A stretch of 56,534 nucleotides of DNA from Labilithrix sp. (GTDB lineage Bacteria > Myxococcota_A > Polyangia > Polyangiales > Polyangiaceae), in the NCBI GenBank assembly GCA_019637225.1, contig JAHBWC010000055.1, positions 1 through 56,534 on the forward strand. The letters are read 5' to 3'. Positions 43,084 through 51,460 of this stretch are shown piece by piece. A program made the translations under genes and the position numbers. A model generated the notes under the pieces. It was not told the origin of the DNA and searched no databases. It saw only the letters and a program-made list of their open reading frames with translations. The first letter of the stretch is position 1, and the number at the start of each line of letters is the position of its first letter.

Positions 43084-44550
43084 TCAGCCTTCGCCGCAGC
43101 GGAGGAGGCCCTCCGGTCCGAAGACCTCCGCCTTCAGGACGGAGCGCCCGAGCAGCATGCGGGCGCACTCCTGGACGCCCTCCGGGATCGCCGGGTGCGG
43201 GTGGACGCACTCGTCGATGTCCGTGAGCGTCGCGCCCACGTGGATGAGGAACGCGATGCCCTGGATCGTGCTCGACGCCTGCGGCCCGACGACGCGCAGG
43301 CCGAGGATCTTCTCCGAGTCCCTCGCGGCGAGGAGCTTCACGAAGCCGCGCGTCGAGCGCATCGCGACGTTGCGGCTCACGAGGCGGTTGTCGACCACGC
43401 CAACGCGGTAAGGGATGCCGAGCTCGCGCGCGCGCGTCTCGTTCAGGCCGACGCTGGCGACCTCCGGGCGGAGGAACATGATCGCGCTGAGCGCGTCGTA
43501 GTGGATCGGGTGCGGCGACAGGCCGAACATCTTCTCGGCCGCGTAGCGCCCCTCGAGCTCCGCGACGTTGACGAGCGCGAGGTCCATCGTGACGTCGCCC
43601 GCCGCCCAGATGTGCGGCGCGGTCGACTGCGTCTCCTTCGCGACGATGCTGCCTCGCTCGACCTTGACGCCCACGGCCTCGAGCCCGAGGCCCTGGATGT
43701 TCGGGACGCGCCCGATCGAGACGAGCGCCTTGGCGACGTTGATCGTCTCGCTCTGTCCGTCGGCGTTCGTGATGACGTACTCGACGCGCCCGTTCACGAC
43801 CTTCAGGCTCTCGAGCTTCGACGAGCGATGGATCGTGACGCCGGAGGCCTCGAAGCTCGACGCAACCTCCTCGGCGACGTCCTCGTCCTCGAACGGGAGG
43901 ATCCGCGGCTGCCGGTCGATGATGTGGATCTTCGTCCGCCCGAAGTTGGCGAACATCGTCGCGTACTCGCAGCCGATGACGCCGGCACCGACGATCACCA
44001 TGCTCTCGGGGAAGCTCGACCACGACTCGATCTGATCGCTCGTGACGACGGCGTCGCCGTCGATCGCGATGCCGTCGGGGACCCGCGGGCACGATCCGGT
44101 GGCGACGAGGAAGTTCTTCGCCACGACCTCCTCGCGCGTCCCATCGCTCCTCGTCACCTCGACCGTGGTCGGAGACGCGAAGCGCGCCTCGCCTCGGACG
44201 AGCGTCACGACCCCGCCGCGCGGCGAGGGCTTCGAGAGCACCTCGAGCTGGCGGACGAGGAGCGCGCGCCGCTCCGCCACCGCGGTCCGGACCGACTCGA
44301 TCACGGAGGCGTAGCTCACCTCGACGCCGCCCGGCGCGCGGTAGCCGCGATCGGTGAGCTTCGCGATCGAGTAGTCGTTCGACAGGTGCCACATCGTCTT
44401 CGACGACAGCGCACCCGAGTGGATCCCCGCGCCGCCGATGCGGTCGCGCTCGACGAGGAGGACGCGCTTGCCGAGGTCGTGCGCGCGCATCGCGGCGGCA
44501 TAGCCGGCCGGGCCGGCTCCGAGCACGCACAGGTCCCATGCGCTCGTCAT
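43084..44550 (-). CDS. Lipoamide-dehydrogenase/SthA-like flavoprotein lacking redox cysteines
   Basis: A 488-residue class I pyridine nucleotide-disulfide oxidoreductase fold. The FAD loop is 'CVLGAGPAGYAAAMRAHD', the NAD(P) loop 'VIVGAGVIGCEYATMFANFG', the second FAD motif 'PHIWAAGDVTMDLALV'. The dimer-interface domain carries 'CVHPHPAIPEGVQE' (the His-Glu pair is kept). The redox segment, normally GG.C.N.GC.PSK, reads GGAGIHSGALSSK with both Cys replaced (G42, A47). E. coli SthA keeps one of them. The protein therefore cannot run the dithiol reaction and may be a transhydrogenase, a quinone/other reductase or regulatory. ATG 44550 has a strong GGAGGAG site. Divergent from the GNAT gene. Confidence 0.88.
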   Translation of the reverse strand: MTSAWDLCVLGAGPAGYAAAMRAHDLGKRVLLVERDRIGGAGIHSGALSSKTMWHLSNDYSIAKLTDRGYRAPGGVEVSYASVIESVRTAVAERRALLVRQLEVLSKPSPRGGVVTLVRGEARFASPTTVEVTRSDGTREEVVAKNFLVATGSCPRVPDGIAIDGDAVVTSDQIESWSSFPESMVIVGAGVIGCEYATMFANFGRTKIHIIDRQPRILPFEDEDVAEEVASSFEASGVTIHRSSKLESLKVVNGRVEYVITNADGQSETINVAKALVSIGRVPNIQGLGLEAVGVKVERGSIVAKETQSTAPHIWAAGDVTMDLALVNVAELEGRYAAEKMFGLSPHPIHYDALSAIMFLRPEVASVGLNETRARELGIPYRVGVVDNRLVSRNVAMRSTRGFVKLLAARDSEKILGLRVVGPQASSTIQGIAFLIHVGATLTDIDECVHPHPAIPEGVQECARMLLGRSVLKAEVFGPEGLLRCGEG

Positions 44551-44621
44551 CGCTTCTTCTCCTCCTGCAATCGAGCTCCGTGTCGCGAGGTCGGCGACAG
44601 GATAGACGCGGCCTCGGCTGC

Positions 44622-44627
44622 TAGGAT
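44622..44627 (+). promoter_or_regulatory. Candidate -10 (TAGGAT) for leaderless GNAT gene
   Basis: TAGGAT ends 8 nt before GTG 44636 and no Shine-Dalgarno sequence lies between. Confidence 0.45.
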
Positions 44628-44635
44628 AGCTCGCC

Positions 44636-45307
44636 GTGTCCCTCGCCTCCTCAGCTCCGGCGCCTGCGTCGCTCGACGATCCGGCGTTCTCGGGCGATCC
44701 GGCGTGGCGCGTGACGCGCGCGCTGCGCGACGGGACGCTCGTGGTCGTGCGCCCGGTGACGCCGGACGATCGCGAAGAGCTCCGGCGCGGCTTCCTCGAG
44801 CTCTCGCCGGAGTCGCTCTACTTCCGCTTCCTCCACGTCGGCGCGATCCCGACCGACGATCTGCTCACGTACCTCACGTCGGTCGACCAGAAGGACCACG
44901 TCGCGATCGGCGCGACGCTGGAGTCGCCCGATCTGAAGACCGAGCGCGGCGTCGGCATCGCGCGCTTCGTCCGGCTCGAGGGCGTGGAAAACACCGCCGA
45001 GGCCGCGATCACGGTCGTCGACGACATGCATCGCCGTGGGGTCGCGACGGTGCTCCTCCGCGAGCTGCTCCGCGCCGCGAAGGTCCGCGGGATCCAGACG
45101 CTCCGCGCCGAGGTCCTCGCCGACAACGACACGATGCGCGCAATCCTCGAGCGCGCCGGCGCGGCCCGCGTGCTCGCCGAGTCGGGCGAAGGCACGATCG
45201 CGTACGATCTGACGATCGGCGACGAGCGACAGGCGGAGAAGGAGCCCTCGCTCTTCGAGGTCCTCCGCGGCGCCGCCGAGACGATGGCGCTCCGTTTCCG
45301 CCGCTGA
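44636..45307 (+). CDS. GNAT-family N-acetyltransferase
   Basis: A 223-residue protein. After an Ala/Pro-rich lead, 'TLVVVRPVTPDDREELRRGF' and 'LSPESLYFRFLHVGA' match the N-terminal half of GNAT domains of the kind found in protein lysine acetyltransferases. The acetyl-CoA region follows: 'EAAITVVDDMHRRGVATVLL' (motif A, with R-R-G-V-A) and 'LRAEVLADNDTMRAILERAG'. It transfers acetyl from acetyl-CoA to an unidentified amine, possibly protein lysines. GTG 44636. Divergent from the cysteine-less flavoprotein and convergent with the protease gene. Confidence 0.87.
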   Translation: MSLASSAPAPASLDDPAFSGDPAWRVTRALRDGTLVVVRPVTPDDREELRRGFLELSPESLYFRFLHVGAIPTDDLLTYLTSVDQKDHVAIGATLESPDLKTERGVGIARFVRLEGVENTAEAAITVVDDMHRRGVATVLLRELLRAAKVRGIQTLRAEVLADNDTMRAILERAGAARVLAESGEGTIAYDLTIGDERQAEKEPSLFEVLRGAAETMALRFRR

Positions 45308-45309
45308 CC

Positions 45310-45342
45310 CGGGCGTAGCTCGGACCGAAGGAGCTACGCCCG
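45310..45342. terminator. 12-bp stem-loop between convergent genes
   Basis: CGGGCGTAGCTC and GAGCTACGCCCG flank a 9-nt loop, 2 nt after the GNAT stop and 16 nt before the protease stop. A perfect 12-bp stem here suggests a bidirectional terminator. There is no T-tract. Confidence 0.65.
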
Positions 45343-45358
45343 CCGCTGTCGCTGGCTC

Positions 45359-46585
45359 TCAGCGCCGCTTGCGGCGAAGGCTCGCGAGCGCGAGGAGCCC
45401 GAACACGACCGAGGCGGCGCCGGAGCCCGCGCTGCGGGGCGCGCTCGCGCACATACCGGAGCTCGGGGGCGGCTCGACCTTCGGCGCGCGGCAGACCATC
45501 GACTCGCCCTCGGCGGTGCAGACCTCGCCTTCGACGCTGCACGTCTCGGTCGTCGAGCAGTCCTCGGCGCACGTCGCGGCGCCGGCGGCGTCGGGATCGG
45601 CCAGGCAGAGCGCCGAGCGGCACTCGTCGCCGCTCTCGCACGCAGCCTTCGGCTTGAGCTTACGCGGGTCCGGACCGCCCTCGACCCACGGCTCCGCCTC
45701 GGCGAGCTCGTAGCCCTTCATGAGGAGATCCTTGAACGGCGCGATCTTCGTGTAGAGGTTGCGGCCGTTGATGCAGCCGGCCGCCGGGTCGCGGCTGTCC
45801 TGACCGCCCTCGGCGTTGCCGCCGCGCGAGACGACGCCGACGACGGCGTTGGTCTCCTGCGCGATCGCCGGCCCGCCGCTGTCGCCGGAGCAGATCGACT
45901 CGCCGACCTCGAACTCGTTCGGCGGCACGCCGCCCTGCTTCTTGTCCGGGCCGACGTTGGTGATCTTGACGTTCTTGCGCTGCTGGCGCTGCTCGGGCTG
46001 CGGGGTGTCCTCGGTGACTCCCCAGCCGACCGCGGTGATGAGCTCGCCGACCTCGACGTCGCCGTCGAGACGTACGGGCGCGATCTGCGCGTTCTCGACA
46101 TCCTTCTCGAGCACGACGAGCGCGATGTCGCGGTTGCAGAGGTTCGTCCCGCCGTCGTCGAGGATCTTCTTGCCTCGCCCCGCCGGCGTGACCTGCCCGC
46201 GGCCGAACTCCGGGCGGTCCTTGCCCGTGAACACGTACATCGTGTTCGCCTTGTGGTTCTTGCGAACCGCACCTGCCGCGATGGGCGTGCCGTCCGCCCT
46301 GCATGCCGCGTAGCGATCGGTGTCGCCGACGCAGTGGCGAGCCGTGAGCACGAGGCGCGGCGCGAGGAGCGTCCCGGTGCACTGGCCGAAGCCGCCGCTC
46401 GCCGGATCGTAGTGCACGAGGAGCACGACGGCGTCCTGCGACGAGTCCGACGGCTTGCCGTTGATGACGGCGCTCGCCGCGGTGCCCACTCGCTCGTCGA
46501 TCTCCCCCGAGGTCGACGAAGAACAGGCAGCCAGACAGGCGAAGAGAGAGAGCGTGAGGGCCGGAAGCGCGCGGTTCGCGATCAT
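45359..46585 (-). CDS. Trypsin-like serine protease lipoprotein with MYXO-CTERM-like tail
   Basis: A 408-residue exported chymotrypsin-fold (S1) protease. The signal 'ALPALTLSLFACLAACSSS' has lipobox L-A-A-C (C21). The mature chain begins near 'SAVINGKPSDSSQDAVVLLV'. Catalytic residues are H84 ('LTARHCVG'), D153 ('NRDIALVVL') and S236 ('CSGDSGGPA'), so it is probably active. After residue ~290 come several Cys-rich stretches ('CESGDECRSALCLADPDAAG', 'CSTTETCSVEGEVC'). A C-terminal 'GMCASAPRS', a hydrophobic helix ('GAASVVFGLLALASL') and RRKRR follow, matching the MYXO-CTERM sorting tail. ATG 46585 follows AAAGGA. Confidence 0.9.
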   Translation of the reverse strand: MIANRALPALTLSLFACLAACSSSTSGEIDERVGTAASAVINGKPSDSSQDAVVLLVHYDPASGGFGQCTGTLLAPRLVLTARHCVGDTDRYAACRADGTPIAAGAVRKNHKANTMYVFTGKDRPEFGRGQVTPAGRGKKILDDGGTNLCNRDIALVVLEKDVENAQIAPVRLDGDVEVGELITAVGWGVTEDTPQPEQRQQRKNVKITNVGPDKKQGGVPPNEFEVGESICSGDSGGPAIAQETNAVVGVVSRGGNAEGGQDSRDPAAGCINGRNLYTKIAPFKDLLMKGYELAEAEPWVEGGPDPRKLKPKAACESGDECRSALCLADPDAAGAATCAEDCSTTETCSVEGEVCTAEGESMVCRAPKVEPPPSSGMCASAPRSAGSGAASVVFGLLALASLRRKRR

Positions 46586-46909
46586 GCGTCCTTTGCGTTG
46601 GGGGGCAGCGGGGGCGTCGAAGCTCGGCAAGCGCGAGCGCGCGAACCAAACCCCTTGTCCGGTCAGGCGGCAAGGTCGAATCGCGCGCGGAGACGGAACG
46701 CGGACGCCCGTGGCGTAGCACGAGGGCCCCCTCCATCAAGCGCGAAACGACAGCATTCTCGCCTGCTTCCGATTGGCCTCAGCGCGCGCAGGATCCAGCG
46801 CGGCGGTAGAAGGAGCGCCACGCCGGATCGAGCCACGTCGAGCCGATCGCACCGTCCTCGCCGGAGCCCGGCGCCGCGCCTCTCCGCGGGCGGACCGCGC
46901 CGCGGGCGG
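46586..46909. other. 324-bp intergenic region
   Basis: The region lies between the NlpC/P60 stop and the protease start on the minus strand. It contains two copies of CCGCGGGCGG near 46890-46905 and a GAGGGCCCCCTC palindrome-like element near 46720. No gene, convincing promoter or terminator is seen. Confidence 0.35.
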
Positions 46910-47857
46910 TCAGAAGCCCGCGCGGCGGATGGCCTTGTAGCCGGAGAACGAGCGCGCGTTGTACACGCACCCGTAGGCGCAGCCGCGGCACTCGAAGACG
47001 GTGGGCGAGCCCCAGCCGTCGCCCTTCTCGTAGATCACGACGTGACCGGAGCTTCCGGTCCGCTGGACGAGCGCGTCGCCGGCGCGGAGCGCGCCCCGCG
47101 AGACGATCGACCAGAGGCCGGCGCGGCTCGCGTTGAAGTCGGCCGTGCTGTACGGGTGCGAGTTGACCGAGAGCGTCTTGTTCCCGTACTGCCACGCCTT
47201 CGCGACGAGGCCGGAGCAGTCAGCGCCGTACTTGCCGGAGTGCGTGCACGACGGGCAGCTGCCCTTGCACGAGCCCTTCGTGCTCGCGGTCGGACCCGAG
47301 GCGAGCCACGCGCCGCCACCCCAGTAGTACGAGAAGCCCATCGCCGCCTTGGCGCGCGCGATCGTGTTCGCGGGCGAGGCCGGTCCGTCGATGTTGACCG
47401 GACCGCTGCTGTTGCCGGTGCCCGTGTCGGCGACGGGCGTGAGGTAGTTCGCGTGCGCGAAGCCGGAGACCCCGTTGTACGTGACGTTGTAGAAGCCGCT
47501 CGAGAGCGTCCCGGAGACGAGGGCCACCGTCGTCCCGGAGGGGATGACCGCGAGGATCGCCGCGCCCGTGCTCGCGGTCTTGCGGAGGTTCACGTTCGCG
47601 GTGGCGCGCGCCTTGGTCGACGCCGCCATGATCATCGACGCCTCCGGGAGCGCGGGGACCGAGTCGTCCGCGCCGATCATCGGACCGTCTTGGAGGTCGT
47701 CTCCCACATCTCCGTCGAAGTCGTCCCCCGGATCGAGGTCTGCACCCATCGTATCGCCGGTGCTGCTGCCTTCTGCGGTGGACTCTGACGTCGGCGCACA
47801 GCCTGCAGCAATGGCAACGGAGAAACCGGCGATGATGGCAACGAGGAGCGAACGCAT
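46910..47857 (-). CDS. SH3-like and NlpC/P60 cell-wall hydrolase lipoprotein
   Basis: A 315-residue exported protein with signal peptide MRSLLVAIIAGFSVAIAAGC (lipobox-like, C20). An acidic Asp/Gly linker covers ~25-65. A bacterial SH3 domain at ~85-140 ('ATANVNLRKTASTGAAILAV', 'FYNVTYNGVSGFAHANYLTP') probably binds peptidoglycan. The NlpC/P60 domain (~165-315) has the nucleophile in 'YGADCSGLVAKAW', the His in 'SSGHVVIYEKGDG' and extra Cys pairs ('GSCKGSCPSC', 'CRGCAYGC'). It should cut gamma-D-Glu-meso-DAP or a similar stem-peptide bond. ATG 47857 lacks an obvious Shine-Dalgarno; a GTG shortly upstream is possible. Confidence 0.9.
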   Translation of the reverse strand: MRSLLVAIIAGFSVAIAAGCAPTSESTAEGSSTGDTMGADLDPGDDFDGDVGDDLQDGPMIGADDSVPALPEASMIMAASTKARATANVNLRKTASTGAAILAVIPSGTTVALVSGTLSSGFYNVTYNGVSGFAHANYLTPVADTGTGNSSGPVNIDGPASPANTIARAKAAMGFSYYWGGGAWLASGPTASTKGSCKGSCPSCTHSGKYGADCSGLVAKAWQYGNKTLSVNSHPYSTADFNASRAGLWSIVSRGALRAGDALVQRTGSSGHVVIYEKGDGWGSPTVFECRGCAYGCVYNARSFSGYKAIRRAGF

Positions 47858-48049
47858 GACCACAGGCTTGAGCAAGGGCCGAACCAGATCGCGAGGACAT
47901 CTCGCGGGCTCCGATAGACGCACGCAGGCTGAAACTTTGCCGCGTTCGGCGGTGTTTCTTCCTTCCTCGTCCTACACCCTGCGAAATCATGGTCGCGTCG
48001 CGTCACGATCATCCTCGCGCCGGTTCGCGCTACGCTCGCGAGGACCGAC

Positions 48050-49120
48050 GTGGTGAAGACGCGTACCAGGCTGCTCGCGATCATGGTGGCCATTGCTGCG
48101 TTGGCAGCGGTGGTCTGGGTAGGGATCTCGCGCGATTCCTCACCTGTGTCTTCGACGCCGCAACCGAGCGCGAACGTCGCTGACGAAACGCCTCAAGCCG
48201 ACACGAGGACATCCGCGCCCACGCCACTTATCGAAGACGCAGCGGCGTGGGCCGCCGCGCTCGAAGGAGAGGACGCGAGCGTCGTCGTCGCGGCGCGATG
48301 GGGATCGGGCAAGGGACAGCTCGGACGATCGCGCCCGCAAGAAGGCAACCCCGAGGGCCCGATGAGCTTCGTGCGCGCAGGCGACGATCTGCTCGTCCTC
48401 GATCAGGTGAACGCACGCGTCGCGCGGTACGACGCGAAGGGCAACCTCCGCGGGACGTTCGACACGACGGAGACGACGCAGGACATCGCGGTCGCCAAGG
48501 ACGGCACCGTCGTCCTGCTCGATCGGCTCGTCGACAAGACGGTGCGCCTCGTCGACAAGGACGGCCGCGCGATCGGGACGCTCCCGCTGCCCGAAGACCG
48601 CGTCGGCGATCCGGGGCTCGTCACCGGCGTCTTCGTCGACGGCAAGGACGTCTACGTCGAGAAGGAGCACGGCGCGCTCACGCGCATCGGCTCGGTCGAC
48701 GGGAGCCCGGCCGATCCGGCGCTCCTCACCGGACGGCCGAGCAAGGACGGCTCGCTCCTCCTCATGGCCGCGCTCGCCCCGCCCCAGAGCGTCGTCACGC
48801 TCAACGCGTTCGATCGCAAGCTCGGCTCGCTCCGCTTCGCCCGCGCGATCCAGTTCCCGCGGCCTCTGCGGCAGGTCATGCTCCTCGACACCGACATGCG
48901 CGGGACGATCTACCTCGGCGTCCTCGGCGGCAACCCGCAGATGGTCCACATCGCGTGCCTCGATCCGGGCGACGGTCACGCGCTCGGGCGCGTCGCCGTG
49001 CCCACGAGCGAGACGCCGGAGGAGTCGTTCCGCGATTTTTCCGTCGGAGACGACGGCACGATCGTCCTGTCGCTCCGGACCGAAGACGGCATCGAGTACC
49101 GCAGCGCGCGCTGCCCCTGA
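48050..49120 (+). CDS. Exported beta-propeller-like protein with N-terminal anchor
   Basis: A 356-residue protein. 'TRLLAIMVAIAALAAVVWVG' is an uncleaved N-terminal TM or signal anchor. A Ser/Thr/Pro linker follows, then repeated beta-blade motifs of the NHL/propeller kind ('DLLVLDQVNARVARYDAKGN', 'DIAVAKDGTVVLLDRLVDKT', 'FVDGKDVYVEKEHGALTRI', 'FSVGDDGTIVLSLRTEDGIE'). It is likely a periplasmic five- to six-bladed propeller for binding. GTG 48050 or the adjacent GTG 48053. It is divergent from the NlpC/P60 gene, suggesting an envelope role, but the partner is unknown. Confidence 0.7.
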   Translation: MVKTRTRLLAIMVAIAALAAVVWVGISRDSSPVSSTPQPSANVADETPQADTRTSAPTPLIEDAAAWAAALEGEDASVVVAARWGSGKGQLGRSRPQEGNPEGPMSFVRAGDDLLVLDQVNARVARYDAKGNLRGTFDTTETTQDIAVAKDGTVVLLDRLVDKTVRLVDKDGRAIGTLPLPEDRVGDPGLVTGVFVDGKDVYVEKEHGALTRIGSVDGSPADPALLTGRPSKDGSLLLMAALAPPQSVVTLNAFDRKLGSLRFARAIQFPRPLRQVMLLDTDMRGTIYLGVLGGNPQMVHIACLDPGDGHALGRVAVPTSETPEESFRDFSVGDDGTIVLSLRTEDGIEYRSARCP

Positions 49121-49138
49121 ACATCGCCTCGCGCCGGC

Positions 49139-49202
49139 GTCAGGCTCCGCGCGGACGCCGCCGTCAGGCTCCGCGCGGGCGGCGGCGTCAGGCCCCGCGC
49201 GG
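49139..49202. repeat. Three tandem 24-bp repeats with GTCAGGCTCCGCGCGG core
   Basis: The 16-nt core stands at 49139, 49163 and 49187 (the third has one change, CTCC to CCCC), exactly 24 bp apart. It fills the gap between convergent genes and runs into the last codons of the minus-strand gene. Each unit can form a small hairpin, so it may act in termination. Confidence 0.7.
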
Positions 49203-50195
49203 GCGCCCGAGTGCCCACGTGGCGGCCCGCGCGATCGCGCGCGCGGCGCGGACACGCTTGCTCGTCGGCCGGGCGGCGGCTTCGCCTCCAGACGCGAAGG
49301 CGTCGAGCCACGCCTCCGCCGGCTCGCGCGCGAGGACGCCGCCGAGATCGAACAGCGTGAGCTTCTCGCAGCCCGCCGCCCTCGCGACGGCGACGTCCTC
49401 GGCGAGCTCGGACGGATCGCGGTAGGTCGGCTCGTCCTCGAACGCGCCCGTCCCGACGCAGCCGAGCGAAATCCCGGCCGTGTCGCCCCAGCGCCGGACC
49501 GCGCGCGCCGTCGCCGCCGCGAGGAGCGCCGTGACGTCGCGGCGGCGAAGCGTGCGTCGCGACCAGCCCTCGAGGATCGACGTGTACATCATCACGCTGA
49601 CGTGGCCGGCGCCGAGCGCGTCGACCGGCGTGCCGAGGAGCGACTGCCACGCCTGACCGCCGGGGCGATCGAGCGCGACGAGCGGCCACACCGCCGTCGA
49701 CGTCGCGATCCCGCGCGCGTGGATGTCGGCGACCACGCGGGCGAGCGCGCGCGACGCCGCGTCGAACGCCGGAGCGCCGGAGCGCGCGAGCCCCGAGGCG
49801 AGGCCGGCGAGCCCCGCGGACGACGACGACTCGCGGCTCCCCACCGCCGCAAGGGCGCGCGCTTGCGCGAACGGCGGCTCGAGATCGAAGAGGACGTCGC
49901 GCGGCGGAGCTCCCGCCGCCTCGAGGGCGTCGCACACGGAGAGCGCCAGGCGGCTCCACTGCGGCGCGTTGTGCACGCTCGCCCACCGGCCCTCGTCGTC
50001 GGGGAGCATCGGCCAGATCGACAGCGGCACGCCGCCGTCGCGGAGCGCCTGCGCGACGCGCGGGAGCTCGGGTTCGTCCCACGGCCGCACCGCGAGCACC
50101 AGCTCGAGCCCGTAGCGCGCGAGCAGGGCGATCGTGCGGGGGCGGACGAGGTCCGCGTAGGGGAGCGTCTCGCTGTAGACGCGGCGAGTCTCCAT
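49188..50195 (-). CDS. Hypothetical protein, TIM-barrel/glycosidase-like pattern
   Basis: A 335-residue protein from ATG 50195 (METRRVYSETLPYADLVRPR). Alternating beta-like and helical stretches suggest a TIM barrel: 'YGLELVLAVRPWDE', 'GVPLSIWPMLPDDEGRWAS', 'PPRDVLFDLEPPF', 'HARGIATSTAVWPLVALDRP', 'AGHVSVMMYTSILEG', 'AGISLGCVGTGAFEDEP' and 'AAGCEKLTLFDLGGVLARE'. The acidic 'DLEPP' after a strand resembles glycoside-hydrolase-like catalytic positions, but no family is recognised. It is divergent from a glycosyltransferase gene. TATCAT on the minus strand lies 14 nt before the ATG, so a very short leader is possible. Confidence 0.6.
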   Translation of the reverse strand: METRRVYSETLPYADLVRPRTIALLARYGLELVLAVRPWDEPELPRVAQALRDGGVPLSIWPMLPDDEGRWASVHNAPQWSRLALSVCDALEAAGAPPRDVLFDLEPPFAQARALAAVGSRESSSSAGLAGLASGLARSGAPAFDAASRALARVVADIHARGIATSTAVWPLVALDRPGGQAWQSLLGTPVDALGAGHVSVMMYTSILEGWSRRTLRRRDVTALLAAATARAVRRWGDTAGISLGCVGTGAFEDEPTYRDPSELAEDVAVARAAGCEKLTLFDLGGVLAREPAEAWLDAFASGGEAAARPTSKRVRAARAIARAATWALGRPRGA

Positions 50196-50277
50196 CGACG
50201 TACGTCTACATGATAGCGCCACCCGAGCGTATGCTCGCACGCGAGACGTCCCTGGGCGTCGCGAAGGGAGCTCGAGC

Positions 50278-51354
<1,077 letters not shown>

Positions 51355-51447
51355 GCGCGACGTCCCCGCCCGAGAGCTCGATCGGCAGGCGCGACGGGCG
51401 CCCTGCGAGGCGCGCCGACGCAGGGCGCCTTCGCGGCGGGGTCGCGG

Positions 51448-51453
51448 TAGTCT
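51448..51453 (+). promoter_or_regulatory. Candidate -10 (TAGTCT) for leaderless aldehyde dehydrogenase gene
   Basis: TAGTCT ends 7 nt before ATG 51461; no Shine-Dalgarno sequence intervenes. Confidence 0.45.
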
Positions 51454-51460
51454 CGCCCGC

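Noticed and set aside
43084..44550. Calling this gene lpdA or sthA
   Set aside because: Both redox cysteines are missing, so neither assignment is safe; left as a family-level call.
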